Below are positions 1 through 8,589 of a stretch of DNA of 64,000 nt, in pieces. The notes beneath the pieces are model-generated. The model saw only the letters and a program-made list of their open reading frames with translations, had not been told where the DNA came from and ran no database searches. The stretch lies in the NCBI GenBank assembly GCA_031826515.1, contig CP134536.1:3292501-3356500 (forward strand). The letters run 5' to 3'. Each line of letters begins with the position of its first letter. The stretch's first letter is position 1. Source of the stretch: Flavobacteriaceae bacterium HL-DH10 (GTDB taxonomy: Bacteria; Bacteroidota; Bacteroidia; Flavobacteriales; Flavobacteriaceae). Both the position numbers and the translations under genes were made by a program.

Positions 1-73
1 AAGCCAGCAAACACGCAACAAACTTTGGTTTAGCTAAAACTAGCAATTTTTTATACACGGCCACTGGCTTTTC
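1..73. repeat. Partial palindromic element after the first gene
   Basis: This sequence lies directly after the stop of the leftward gene at 74-1093. AAGCCAG (1-7) is the inverted complement of CTGGCTT (64-70), so the arms pair across about 56 bases. It contains a 15-bp stretch (9-23) whose exact reverse complement is at 35549-35563, inside a similar element. The part next to the gene, read on the minus strand (ACAACATATAAGAAAAG), resembles the start of the element at 1105-1240. I infer one member of a dispersed attC-like family. The element may be cut by the window edge. Confidence 0.45.
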
Positions 74-1093
74 TTATATGTTGTAAATTTCATTTATTTC
101 TAATTCATTTCTTATGGACTGAATTGTAATTAAAATCAAGTCAGTTGTATTTGATATAAAAAATGAAAGTAAAATTATTGTTAGAGTAAAATCAGTCCAT
201 TTATTTAGGTTAAGAACAAAAGCAAAAACACAAACAATTAAAAGAACTAGAAAAACAACCATATTAATTAAGCCTTTAATATAAAATTTAGGAAGCTTTC
301 CGGAATTTAGTGAGTTCAAATAATAATGCTTTTCAAAAATTACTGAATCAAATTCAGTTAGTAAGTCTTTGAGTTCTCTTTTATAGTTTTGTTTATCAAT
401 TTGTCTTCCCGTAATTTTTTGAAATAGTTCATCAATCCTATTCATCCTATATCTTGAACAACCATTAAAATTAACGATGTCGTCGCTGGACCTGTCAAGA
501 AAATACCAAAATGACCCAGCATATTCTTTATATCTAGCAATTTCCTCTAAGGTGTAATTTTTTGGATTAAATTCTGTGAAAAAGGTAAAACTGTTGTCTC
601 CGTCTTCAAGTCCTTTTAGCGCAAGATATGCTTGTCCATCTGTTCCGTAAATTTCTTCACTAATTTTTGTAGACTCCTCATAAGTAAATTTTCTATGACC
701 AGACAAATCGTAACCTCGATATTCCTCGTAAGTAAGATCTTCATATCTATGGTCAACAATAGATTTTATGTTAACATCATTAAATCTCCAAAATTCGTGT
801 AATCCTCTGATTTGAAATGCTATTCTTCTTAAATAGGTGATTTTCGATGATAATATGTCTATTTTCTTTTTTCGTTCAATTTTAATTGACTTTTCTGCAA
901 AAAGTTTTGAAAACAAGTAGGTTGCAATAATTGCTATAATTATTGATATTACAGAAATCAATGTTGAAAGAATTTCTTTTTTTTCAAATTGTTCTACATC
1001 TGTGTATTTAAGAAATATCCAAAAACAATCGAATGTTACAATAGGATAAATAAATATTCTCAAAATATCACTTATGATTGGTTTTTCGTTCAT
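74..1093 (-). CDS. Membrane protein of unknown function, four predicted TM helices
   Basis: I do not recognise a family for this 339-residue protein. It has two hydrophobic segments near the N-terminus (about 10-28 and 38-66) and two near the C-terminus (about 275-298 and 305-328). Between them lies a charged, probably cytoplasmic domain of roughly 200 residues rich in Tyr, Glu and Arg. It sits between two attC-like palindromes on the same strand as the following PLD-like gene, and both genes look like single-gene cassettes. There is no visible promoter of its own. Orphan membrane proteins in such arrays are often accessory, but no function can be assigned. Confidence 0.7.
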   Translation of the reverse strand: MNEKPIISDILRIFIYPIVTFDCFWIFLKYTDVEQFEKKEILSTLISVISIIIAIIATYLFSKLFAEKSIKIERKKKIDILSSKITYLRRIAFQIRGLHEFWRFNDVNIKSIVDHRYEDLTYEEYRGYDLSGHRKFTYEESTKISEEIYGTDGQAYLALKGLEDGDNSFTFFTEFNPKNYTLEEIARYKEYAGSFWYFLDRSSDDIVNFNGCSRYRMNRIDELFQKITGRQIDKQNYKRELKDLLTEFDSVIFEKHYYLNSLNSGKLPKFYIKGLINMVVFLVLLIVCVFAFVLNLNKWTDFTLTIILLSFFISNTTDLILITIQSIRNELEINEIYNI

Positions 1094-1104
1094 TTTTTCA
1101 GCTT

Positions 1105-1240
1105 GTGGCTAACGGTCTTGTATATGAAAAGTAGCGGATTTTACTCACGGACTTTTCGGTTTTGTATTGACGATAAATTTACGGAAATCACTTTGTTTTA
1201 AGCACTTAAACCGCTATTTTTTATATATGTTGTTAGCCAC
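1105..1240. repeat. attC-like imperfect palindrome between two accessory genes
   Basis: Outer arms GTGGCTAAC (1105-1113) and GTTAGCCAC (1232-1240) are perfect inverted repeats. Inside them, GTAGCGG and CCGCTAT pair again, with TATATG-type stretches between the outer and inner arms. The roughly 100-base middle is unpaired or weakly paired. The size, the two nested arm pairs and the position between two codirectional single genes resemble an integron attC site. The outer arms differ from the usual RYYYAAC/GTTRRRY core by a C/G at one position, so this is an inference. GTGGCTAAC occurs again at 2037-2045, just upstream of the PLD-like gene, as expected of the end of a preceding site. Confidence 0.5.
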
Positions 1241-1245
1241 AGTTA

Positions 1246-2016
1246 TTATTCTTTATTTAATTCCAATTGTAGTTGTTTGAACTGTTCGGCAAATTCTTCT
1301 GCTACTTTTCTATCATCAACAACTTCAACAGTTTCTTTATTATATTCAGCTCTTCTTGACCAATTATAAGAGCCGTGTATAACTTTCTGCAAATCAATAA
1401 CACAAAATTTATTGTGCATTAAATTGTCATTAAATGCTCCAAACTTTGGATAGCCTTTTATGTTTAGTTTGTCCTTGTATTTATCGTATTTTTTCTTATT
1501 TATTTCGTCTTTACTCACAATAATTCGAACATCAATTCCTTCATTGCTTTTCTCAACAAGTAAATCATAAATTTCATCTAATGTAAACCAAGCAACAGCA
1601 ATCCAAATCGTAAACTTTGCTTGTTTTATAACCTCAATTATTTTATTTTTTTGTTTTTCAAAAACGACTTCTACGTCAGCAGGTTGTTCAACAGGGTGTT
1701 GAACTATTTGAGGCACGAAATTTATTTCTTTAATTAAAAAACCACAGTTTGTCGGAAGTAATTGGTCACAATATTCCTTAAGTATAGCATGTGTTCTTTG
1801 ATTTATGTTCGGAAGTTCTGAAATAGGAAGTGAAAAAATGATTGAACACCAATATGTATTCCATATCTTCTCTGTGAAATTACTGGTTTCTTGAAATGAC
1901 ATTGTACATTTTTTTAATAATTCAGTTATGTCATTTTGTTGTTTGTGTTCCACATATTCAATTAAGGTCTTAAAGAAGTCTTGTTCAGGTGGTAATTCAT
2001 ATGTGAAATCGCTCAT
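1246..2016 (-). CDS. Phospholipase D-like (HxK) nuclease-family protein
   Basis: This 256-residue protein has a C-terminal PLD-like domain (about 115-250). The single catalytic motif has His201 and Lys203 (MHNKFCVID), followed by GSYNWS (215-220), the usual arrangement in Nuc-type PLD nucleases that act as dimers. The N-terminal 110 residues are unrecognised. Family members hydrolyse phosphodiester bonds in DNA or lipids; the Nuc-like, single-motif form favours a nuclease. The gene is flanked by attC-like half-sites (1232-1240 and 2037-2045), suggesting a mobile cassette. A defence role is possible but rests only on context. Confidence 0.8.
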   Translation of the reverse strand: MSDFTYELPPEQDFFKTLIEYVEHKQQNDITELLKKCTMSFQETSNFTEKIWNTYWCSIIFSLPISELPNINQRTHAILKEYCDQLLPTNCGFLIKEINFVPQIVQHPVEQPADVEVVFEKQKNKIIEVIKQAKFTIWIAVAWFTLDEIYDLLVEKSNEGIDVRIIVSKDEINKKKYDKYKDKLNIKGYPKFGAFNDNLMHNKFCVIDLQKVIHGSYNWSRRAEYNKETVEVVDDRKVAEEFAEQFKQLQLELNKE

Positions 2017-2036
2017 TAGTGTTGTTTTTTTTAATT

Positions 2037-2045
2037 GTGGCTAAC
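2037..2045. repeat. GTGGCTAAC half-site upstream of the PLD-like gene
   Basis: An exact copy of the outer arm of the palindrome at 1105-1240, lying 20 bases before the ATG of the PLD-like gene. On the minus strand it reads GTTAGCCAC, the position where the end of a preceding attC-like site would lie. No matching full palindrome was seen in the remaining 156 bases up to the next gene, so only the terminal arm appears to survive. Confidence 0.4.
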
Positions 2046-2201
2046 TTAGTTATATGGATTACTGACCATCATATAAGATTCTAATGGAGAAGGATAACAA
2101 TACTTTTATAAATTATTTTCCATTCTTATTGTGTTTCAATATATCCAATAAGCTAATGTAATTACTTTCTTACAATTTAGCTAAAGGATTTTAGTTGGTT
2201 T

Positions 2202-3545
2202 TTAATTTTGACTTTCCAATACCATTTTTTTTAAGACCCTTTGAATATCAACATTATCTTTTTGGGGTATGAGAAACAGCTCTAAATCTTCCGAAGTATT
2301 AATTTGTTCATTTTTATCAATAAAACCATATCCACGATAAATGCTATTTTGAATCATAATAAAAGCCTCTTCATTTTCATGTCTACCTTGTTGTTTTAAG
2401 ATAACATCTTTGGACATGTTTTTAAGATAATCTATGGCTTGATTAACACGAATATTATATAATGCCTTAGATTCAGTTTCTTTACAAACCCCTTTGCAAG
2501 ATTTAATTGAATAATGCGAACAATACGTAACACCTTCTTGTAAATGACAGTATTTTGGACATAGATTAAATTGCTTACAAATGGATTCCATATAATAACG
2601 ACACTCTTGAATACTATATAATATTTGTATGGCATGTGGTATTGATTTATGAGTATTATAAGCTAAATGAATAATGCCATTTCTATCTTGGTAACTAAAT
2701 ATGGCATAAGCTTTTGGAATGCGTTTGGCAGCTTCATTATATTTGGGGAAATGATGCTTAATAGCGGCATCTTCCATTAATAAAGCAATTGTTTCACTTC
2801 CTGAGAGTTCAAAATCTACATCAGTAGTTTCTCTAGATAGATTAAGTTCCTTTTCTATTTTACTGTAAAAATGGCTTAATACTCGCTTTTTAATATCTTT
2901 TGCTTTTCCAACATAAATAATTTTCCCTTTTTTATCCTTAAAATAATAAACTCCTGTAGCGTTGGGAAGTTGGTCAAAAGTTTCTTGTTTTAAATGTTGA
3001 GGTAGCGTAGTCTCTTTGGAGTCTTTTTTAAAAAAGGATTGAATAACTTCTTGGGAATTTGGTTGTTCTAATAATAATTTAAAAAGGATAACTGTGGCTT
3101 CCGCATCACCTCTGGCACGATGTCTACCAACAATAGGTATATCTAATGTATCGCATAATTTTCCTAGACTGTAAGATTTATGACCAGGTAATAATTTTCT
3201 GGATAGTCTAACAGTACAAAGTTTCTTTCTATTAAAATGAACTCCAATGGATTTAAACTCATTACGAATGACATTGTAGTCAAAATTAACGCTGTGTGCT
3301 ATAAAAATGGCATCCTTAGTAATGGATAGAATAGATTCTGAAATCTCAGAAAATACAGGCGCTTTAGCAACCATAAAATCATCAATTCCAGTTAAAGTTG
3401 TTATGTAATCGGGAATGAGCCGTTCTGGATTAACAAGGGATGTAAACTCATCAATCAATACATTGTTTTCATATCTGAAAATGGAGATTTCAGTAATTTT
3501 ATTTCCAATACCAGTTGTTTCAACATCGATTACAGTATATATCAT
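2202..3545 (-). CDS. DnaQ-like 3'-5' exonuclease fused to a GIY-YIG endonuclease domain
   Basis: In this 447-residue fusion, residues 1-155 form a DEDDh exonuclease domain: Asp7/Glu9 (VIDVETTG), His84-Asp89, and His142/Asp147 (HRARGDAEA). Residues about 190-275 form a GIY-YIG nuclease domain (GVYYF at 198-202, YVGKA at 211-215, Arg221) like the N-terminal half of UvrC or of Cho. A Cys-rich stretch follows (about 318-350). The start overlaps the stop of the S24 repressor gene in a TAATG junction, so the two are translationally coupled. The expected role is damage processing or proofreading alongside the divergent dinB-dnaE pair. The domain order is clear; the actual substrate is not known. Confidence 0.88.
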   Translation of the reverse strand: MIYTVIDVETTGIGNKITEISIFRYENNVLIDEFTSLVNPERLIPDYITTLTGIDDFMVAKAPVFSEISESILSITKDAIFIAHSVNFDYNVIRNEFKSIGVHFNRKKLCTVRLSRKLLPGHKSYSLGKLCDTLDIPIVGRHRARGDAEATVILFKLLLEQPNSQEVIQSFFKKDSKETTLPQHLKQETFDQLPNATGVYYFKDKKGKIIYVGKAKDIKKRVLSHFYSKIEKELNLSRETTDVDFELSGSETIALLMEDAAIKHHFPKYNEAAKRIPKAYAIFSYQDRNGIIHLAYNTHKSIPHAIQILYSIQECRYYMESICKQFNLCPKYCHLQEGVTYCSHYSIKSCKGVCKETESKALYNIRVNQAIDYLKNMSKDVILKQQGRHENEEAFIMIQNSIYRGYGFIDKNEQINTSEDLELFLIPQKDNVDIQRVLKKMVLESQN

Positions 3546-4315
3546 TACACTAATTTTTCTAAGGCTTTTAGTTCAACACCTAGCTCGTTAAACATATTAA
3601 TGATACTACTTAATTTAAGTTCTTCTTCACTGTACTCTTGTGTATTTATGCTACAAGTAAACTCCCATATTTCTAATACTTCATTGATGGGTACACTGTA
3701 ATCATTATACTTTTTGTTGTCTGACATCAATAATAATGAATTATTAAAATCAATATTATTCATAATACGCTTATAGACCATACCATCATTCAATGTCACT
3801 AAAACATACGTTCTTCCTGTTTTTATTTCATTTCTATTTTCTACAAAGCGACCTATAACAAACGAGCCATCTTTCATAGGTAACATAGAATCTCCTTTTA
3901 TGGGGAACGCACGATGTTTACCGGTGGGTAAAAAAGGCAACTTGATTTTTTGCAGTTGCTCAATGTATTCAGGGTCATCATAACCAGCCAAATAACCAGC
4001 TGAAGCTTTAATAGGAACAACCTCAATTAAATTTTCATTTTCAGAATCGACTACAATAGGAAATAGTACGCGTTGATTTCCAATTTCAATGAATGACGAA
4101 TCCTTAGATTTGGTCAGATCATTTCTAAGTAAAATATCAATAGGTATTTTGAAGTAATCGGATATACCAATTAGAAACTCGATAGTAGGAGCGGAGCGAC
4201 CTTCTTCATAAGAACCAATTTTAGAACGTGATACTGATAATTCATCAGCAAGCACTTCTTGCGTGAGGTTTTTGAGTTTCCTTAAATGTTTGATGTTTTT
4301 TGATATCATTTTCAT
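3545..4315 (-). CDS. LexA-like S24-family repressor with HTH domain
   Basis: This 256-residue protein has an XRE-type helix-turn-helix (residues about 6-60) and a C-terminal S24 self-cleaving protease domain with Ser143 (KGDSM) and Lys182 (VYKRI). An Ala106-Gly107 pair (KASAGYLAG) is the likely autocleavage site. Such proteins repress damage-inducible genes until RecA filaments trigger cleavage. It is first in a leftward operon with the exonuclease/GIY-YIG gene and diverges from dinB-dnaE, so one operator between them could control both. An in-frame second ATG (Met3) is equally plausible as the start. This is not a canonical chromosomal LexA, whose HTH differs. Confidence 0.88.
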   Translation of the reverse strand: MKMISKNIKHLRKLKNLTQEVLADELSVSRSKIGSYEEGRSAPTIEFLIGISDYFKIPIDILLRNDLTKSKDSSFIEIGNQRVLFPIVVDSENENLIEVVPIKASAGYLAGYDDPEYIEQLQKIKLPFLPTGKHRAFPIKGDSMLPMKDGSFVIGRFVENRNEIKTGRTYVLVTLNDGMVYKRIMNNIDFNNSLLLMSDNKKYNDYSVPINEVLEIWEFTCSINTQEYSEEELKLSSIINMFNELGVELKALEKLV

Positions 4316-4367
4316 AATACTACAAATATAAGCAATAATTACTTGAATATGTAGCTAATTTTGTGAC
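4316..4367. promoter_or_regulatory. Divergent promoter region between repressor and dinB operons
   Basis: Only 52 bases separate the two ATGs. TATATTTG on the minus strand (4330-4323) and TAATTTTG on the plus strand (4356-4363) both match the Bacteroidota -7 element TAnnTTTG. Each lies 5-7 bases from its start codon, so both transcripts would have very short leaders or none. An imperfect inverted repeat (ATTAC...GTAGCTAAT, about 4339-4359) lies between them and is a candidate operator for the S24 repressor. The operator call is inference. Confidence 0.5.
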
Positions 4368-5582
4368 ATGAATAAAAATATTTTACATCTAGATTTAGAT
4401 ACCTTTTTTGTGTCTTGTGAACGCTTAATTGACAGCCGTTTACAAAAGAGACCATTGTTAGTTGGAGGTACTGGAGATAGAGGCGTAGTGGCTGCTTGTA
4501 GTTATGAAACTAGACGATTTGGTGTGCATTCTGGTATGCCCATGCGTTTAGCAAGACGTTTATGTCCGGAGGCAGTTGTTATAAGGGGAAATTCATCAAT
4601 TTATACCAAACAATCACATTTAGTTACTGATATCATAAAGGAAAGCGTACCTGTATTTGAAAAGGCTAGCATTGATGAGTTTTATGCAGATTTGAGTGGC
4701 ATGGATAAATTTTTTGGAAGCTATAAATATGCTTCTGAATTACGATCAAAAATAATCAAGGAAACTGGGTTGCCGATTTCTTTCGGCTTGTCTTCAAACA
4801 AAATTGTTTCCAAAGTGGCCACAGGAGAGGCTAAACCAAATAACCAACTTAGAGTTGATTATGGTTTTGAGAAGTCATTTATGGCACCGCTATCCATAAA
4901 AAAAATACCATCAGTAGGAGATAAGACGTATCAAATTCTAAGGAATTTAGGCATTGATAAAGTAAGTGTTGTTCAACAAATGCCAGTTGAAATGATGAGC
5001 AGTGTTTTGGGTGTAAATGGCGTCACCATTTGGAAACGAGCCAATGGTTTAGATAATCCGCCTTTAATTCCATTTCATGAACGAAAATCCATTTCTATGG
5101 AACGTACCTATGAGAAAGACACTATTGATATGGTCAAATTAAGAACGACCATTTTTGCAATGGCAGAAAATTTAGCATATCAATTACGGAGAGGTCAAAA
5201 ATTGGCTTCTTGTATCAGTGTAAAAATTAGATATTCAGATTTTAATACTTATTCCAAACAGGTGAACATACCATATACAAGTGCAGATCATCTAATCATT
5301 CCTAGAGTTTTGGAATTATTTGATAGTTTGTATCAAAGACGTTTGTTGATACGGCTTGTGGGAGTTAAAATCAGTAATCTGGTAAGTGGAAGTTATCAAA
5401 TCAACTTGTTTGATGATACAGAAGAGATGCTTAGTTTGTACAACGCCTTAGATACCATTCGCAATCGCTATGGAGATTTAAGTGTACAAAAAGCAGCTTC
5501 AATTGGAGCAAAATCTATTGGTGGCTCACATAATCCTTTTAATGGTGAACCTCCAATTATTTTAGCACATAGAAAACAATAA
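4368..5582 (+). CDS. dinB: Y-family DNA polymerase IV
   Basis: This 404-residue translesion polymerase has the catalytic acidic residues Asp9 (LDLDTFF) and Asp104-Glu105 (SIDEFYADL). A helix-hairpin-helix region lies near 180-215 and a little-finger domain follows. QINLF (344-348) matches the beta-clamp-binding motif. Its length is a little above that of E. coli DinB. It begins a rightward operon whose next gene, dnaE, starts inside its stop codon (TAATG, 5580-5584). It is probably damage-inducible through the S24 repressor encoded divergently. The family could also be labelled UmuC-like; the conserved residues do not separate the two names. Confidence 0.93.
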   Translation: MNKNILHLDLDTFFVSCERLIDSRLQKRPLLVGGTGDRGVVAACSYETRRFGVHSGMPMRLARRLCPEAVVIRGNSSIYTKQSHLVTDIIKESVPVFEKASIDEFYADLSGMDKFFGSYKYASELRSKIIKETGLPISFGLSSNKIVSKVATGEAKPNNQLRVDYGFEKSFMAPLSIKKIPSVGDKTYQILRNLGIDKVSVVQQMPVEMMSSVLGVNGVTIWKRANGLDNPPLIPFHERKSISMERTYEKDTIDMVKLRTTIFAMAENLAYQLRRGQKLASCISVKIRYSDFNTYSKQVNIPYTSADHLIIPRVLELFDSLYQRRLLIRLVGVKISNLVSGSYQINLFDDTEEMLSLYNALDTIRNRYGDLSVQKAASIGAKSIGGSHNPFNGEPPIILAHRKQ

Positions 5583-8542
5583 TGTATTTAAATTGTCACA
5601 CATATTATTCCTTGCGATATGGTACATTTTCAGAAGTTGAATTATTACAGCTCGCCAAAGAGAATGAAATAAGCACTTTAGCTTTAACGGATATTAATAA
5701 TACATCGGCATGCCTTAATTTCATTCGTAAATCAGAGGAATTTAATATTAAACCAGTTATTGGTATTGACTTTAGAAATGGTACTAAACAGTTATATGTT
5801 GGGTTGGCAAAAAACAATCAAGGTTTTCAAGAATTGAATACTTTTTTATCGCATCACTCACACAATAAAATACCACTTCCCGATATAGCACCTACTTTAT
5901 ATAATGCCTATGTTATTTATCCATTAGAGCGTGTTATGCAATTAGAGAAAAAAACATTTCAGGAGAATGAGTTTATTGGTATTTCAATAGAAGAAATTAA
6001 AAAAATACCGTTTTCTATTTACAAATCATATATAGATAAATTAGTCATCCAGCAACAGGTTACTATTAGGAATAAACGAGATTTTAATGCACATAGATTA
6101 TTAAGAGCTATTGATAATAATACACTTTTAAGTAAGCTGCAAAAGATAGAAGAGTGTCGTGAACATGATAAAATGATTCCTTTTGAAGATTTAAAACATA
6201 AATTTTCAGAGTTTCCTTTTATAATCACTAATTCAGAAGAACTCCTTAATAGTTGTGTTATTGATTTTAATTTTGGCGAACACAGAATCTCTCAAAATCA
6301 ATCCCTTTATTTAAATACAGAAGAAGAAGATTATCAGTTATTAAAGAAACTTTGCGAAGACAATCTGCACAAACGCTATAGTAAACCGGACAAAAAGGTA
6401 AGAATACGTTTAGAAACGGAACTAAAAACGATTCGACAGATGAATTTTGTGTCTTATTTTTTAATCAATTATGACATTGTTTCTTATTCTAAAAGAATGG
6501 AATATGTGCATGTTGGTAGGGGTAGTGGGGCAAATAGTATTGTAGCCTATATTATTGGTATTACAGATGTAGACCCCATAGAGTTAGATTTGTATTTCGA
6601 GCGTTTTATAAACCCTTTTAGAGCGTCACCACCAGATTTTGATATTGATTTCTCGTGGAAAGAACGTGAGGATGTTACCGATTATATTTTTAAACGATTT
6701 AAAAACGTAGCACTTTTAGCAACCTATAATACCTTTAAGTATAGGGCAGTAGTCCGTGAATTGGGTAAAGTATTTGGATTACCAAAAGAGGAAATAGATA
6801 AACTAAGTTCAGGCAGTTATAATGTTAAGACTTTGGACGACATATCACAATTGGTTTTAAAGTATGGTGAGCTTATAAAAGGGTTTCCAAATCATTTAAG
6901 TGTGCATTCTTGTGGTGTGTTAATTTTAGAAAAGCCTATACATTACTATTCAGCTACCGACTTGCCACCTAAAGGATTTCCAACAGTTCAGTTTGATATG
7001 ATTATTGCAGAAGATGTAGGAGTTTTTAAGTTTGATATTTTGGGTCAGCGTGGATTGGCTAAGATTAAAGAAGCTATAGAAATTATAAAATACAATCGAC
7101 CTGAATTGCCACCAATTGATATTACACAAGTAGAAAGCTTTAAAAAAGACCCTAATATCAATAACTTATTGAAGCAAGGCAAAGCCATTGGAGCTTATTA
7201 TGTGGAATCTCCAGCAATGCGTGGTTTAATGAGAAAACTACAAACACAGGATTATTTGGGATTGGTAGCTGCCAGTTCTATTATAAGACCAGGTGTTTCT
7301 AGTTCGGGAATGAAAAATGAATTTATAATAAGACAACGACAACCTGAAAAGCGAAAAGATGCCAATCCCATTTTGCTGGAGATAATGCCAGAGACCTATG
7401 GTATTATGGTATATCAAGAAGATGTGCTTAAAGTAGCCAATAAGTTTGCTGGACTCGATTTAGGTGAAGCAGATGTGCTACGACGAGGAATGAGTGGGAA
7501 ATTTAGATCACGAGCTGAATTTGCAGCGGTGGAAGAAAAGTTTATTAATAATTGTAAAGCCAAAGGATATTCTGATGAACTGACTTTTGAAGTCTGGAAT
7601 CAAATAAAAAGCTTTGCAGGTTATGCTTTTGCTAAAGGACATTCGGCTTCATATGCTGTCGAGAGCTACCAAAGTTTATATTTAAAATGTTATTTCCCTT
7701 TGGAATTTATGGTGGCAGTACTTAATAATGGAGGAGGGTTTTATAGTGCTGAACATTATATACATGAAACAAAAATGTGTGGTGGTATTGTTGAGGCTCC
7801 ATGTATCAATAAAAGTGACCATCCCAATATCATAATAGGTAAGGTTATTTATTTGGGCTTTGGATATTTGAAAAGTTTGGAAGTATTAACCGTAAAAAGA
7901 ATATTAACAGAAAGGCAGTTTAATGGCGCATTTATGTCTTTAGATGATTTTATTGATAGAGTTGTTATCAGCATTGAGCAATTAACCATCTTGATTAGAA
8001 TAGATGCCTTTCGATTTACAAAACAATCTAAAACCGAATTATTATGGCAAGCTATATTTAAGCTAAATACCAGTAAGGCAAAAACTACACAATCAAAATT
8101 ATTTAAACCAAACCATAAACAATTTAAGTTACCAAGTTTAAAAACAACTTGGATTGAAGATGCTTATGACCAAATGGAATTATTAGGTTTTCCTCTTTGT
8201 AATTATTTTGAAATGATAAATGATGAACTCATTGAGAACATTAAAGCAAAAGACATGGAAAAGTATATAAACAAAACAGTAGTGCTTTATGGTGTCCTTG
8301 TAAATACAAGATTTCATAAAGGTTCTAATGAAAAATTAATGCGTTTTTGCACTTTTACGGATAAGGAAGGGGATTATTTTGATACGGTTCATTTTTCACA
8401 AGTCGTAGATAAATACCCAATAAATGGTTTTGGAGTTTATGCGTGTTGTGGTAAGATAGTTGAAGAGTTTGATTTTTGTAGCTTAGATATAATATGGACT
8501 AAAAAGCTATCACTATTACAAGACCCAAGAAGTTTAAATTAA
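5582..8542 (+). CDS. dnaE: Accessory (error-prone type) DNA polymerase III alpha subunit
   Basis: This 986-residue C-family polymerase is clearly shorter than the replicative alpha subunit of Flavobacteriia, which is generally above 1400. An N-terminal PHP domain starts at LNCHTYYSLRYGTFSE. The polymerase motifs include GRGSGANSIVAYIIG (near 310) and the catalytic Asp pair in PDFDIDFSW (near 350). GYAFAKGHSASYA lies near 680, and a C-terminal OB-like region follows. It resembles the DnaE2/ImuC group that carries out mutagenic lesion bypass with a Y-family partner, and it is translationally coupled to dinB. Whether its PHP domain keeps exonuclease activity cannot be judged here. Confidence 0.9.
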   Translation: MYLNCHTYYSLRYGTFSEVELLQLAKENEISTLALTDINNTSACLNFIRKSEEFNIKPVIGIDFRNGTKQLYVGLAKNNQGFQELNTFLSHHSHNKIPLPDIAPTLYNAYVIYPLERVMQLEKKTFQENEFIGISIEEIKKIPFSIYKSYIDKLVIQQQVTIRNKRDFNAHRLLRAIDNNTLLSKLQKIEECREHDKMIPFEDLKHKFSEFPFIITNSEELLNSCVIDFNFGEHRISQNQSLYLNTEEEDYQLLKKLCEDNLHKRYSKPDKKVRIRLETELKTIRQMNFVSYFLINYDIVSYSKRMEYVHVGRGSGANSIVAYIIGITDVDPIELDLYFERFINPFRASPPDFDIDFSWKEREDVTDYIFKRFKNVALLATYNTFKYRAVVRELGKVFGLPKEEIDKLSSGSYNVKTLDDISQLVLKYGELIKGFPNHLSVHSCGVLILEKPIHYYSATDLPPKGFPTVQFDMIIAEDVGVFKFDILGQRGLAKIKEAIEIIKYNRPELPPIDITQVESFKKDPNINNLLKQGKAIGAYYVESPAMRGLMRKLQTQDYLGLVAASSIIRPGVSSSGMKNEFIIRQRQPEKRKDANPILLEIMPETYGIMVYQEDVLKVANKFAGLDLGEADVLRRGMSGKFRSRAEFAAVEEKFINNCKAKGYSDELTFEVWNQIKSFAGYAFAKGHSASYAVESYQSLYLKCYFPLEFMVAVLNNGGGFYSAEHYIHETKMCGGIVEAPCINKSDHPNIIIGKVIYLGFGYLKSLEVLTVKRILTERQFNGAFMSLDDFIDRVVISIEQLTILIRIDAFRFTKQSKTELLWQAIFKLNTSKAKTTQSKLFKPNHKQFKLPSLKTTWIEDAYDQMELLGFPLCNYFEMINDELIENIKAKDMEKYINKTVVLYGVLVNTRFHKGSNEKLMRFCTFTDKEGDYFDTVHFSQVVDKYPINGFGVYACCGKIVEEFDFCSLDIIWTKKLSLLQDPRSLN

Positions 8543-8589
8543 AAAGGAAACATTTTATTTTTTAACTTTAGCCTATAAAATAGTATTGC

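Noticed and set aside
989-1201. 70-codon open frame across the first palindrome
   Set aside because: It spans an attC-like palindrome and the start of the leftward gene; no family or composition supports it.
2432-2635. 67-codon frame inside the exonuclease/GIY-YIG gene
   Set aside because: Same-strand shadow of a well-supported gene.
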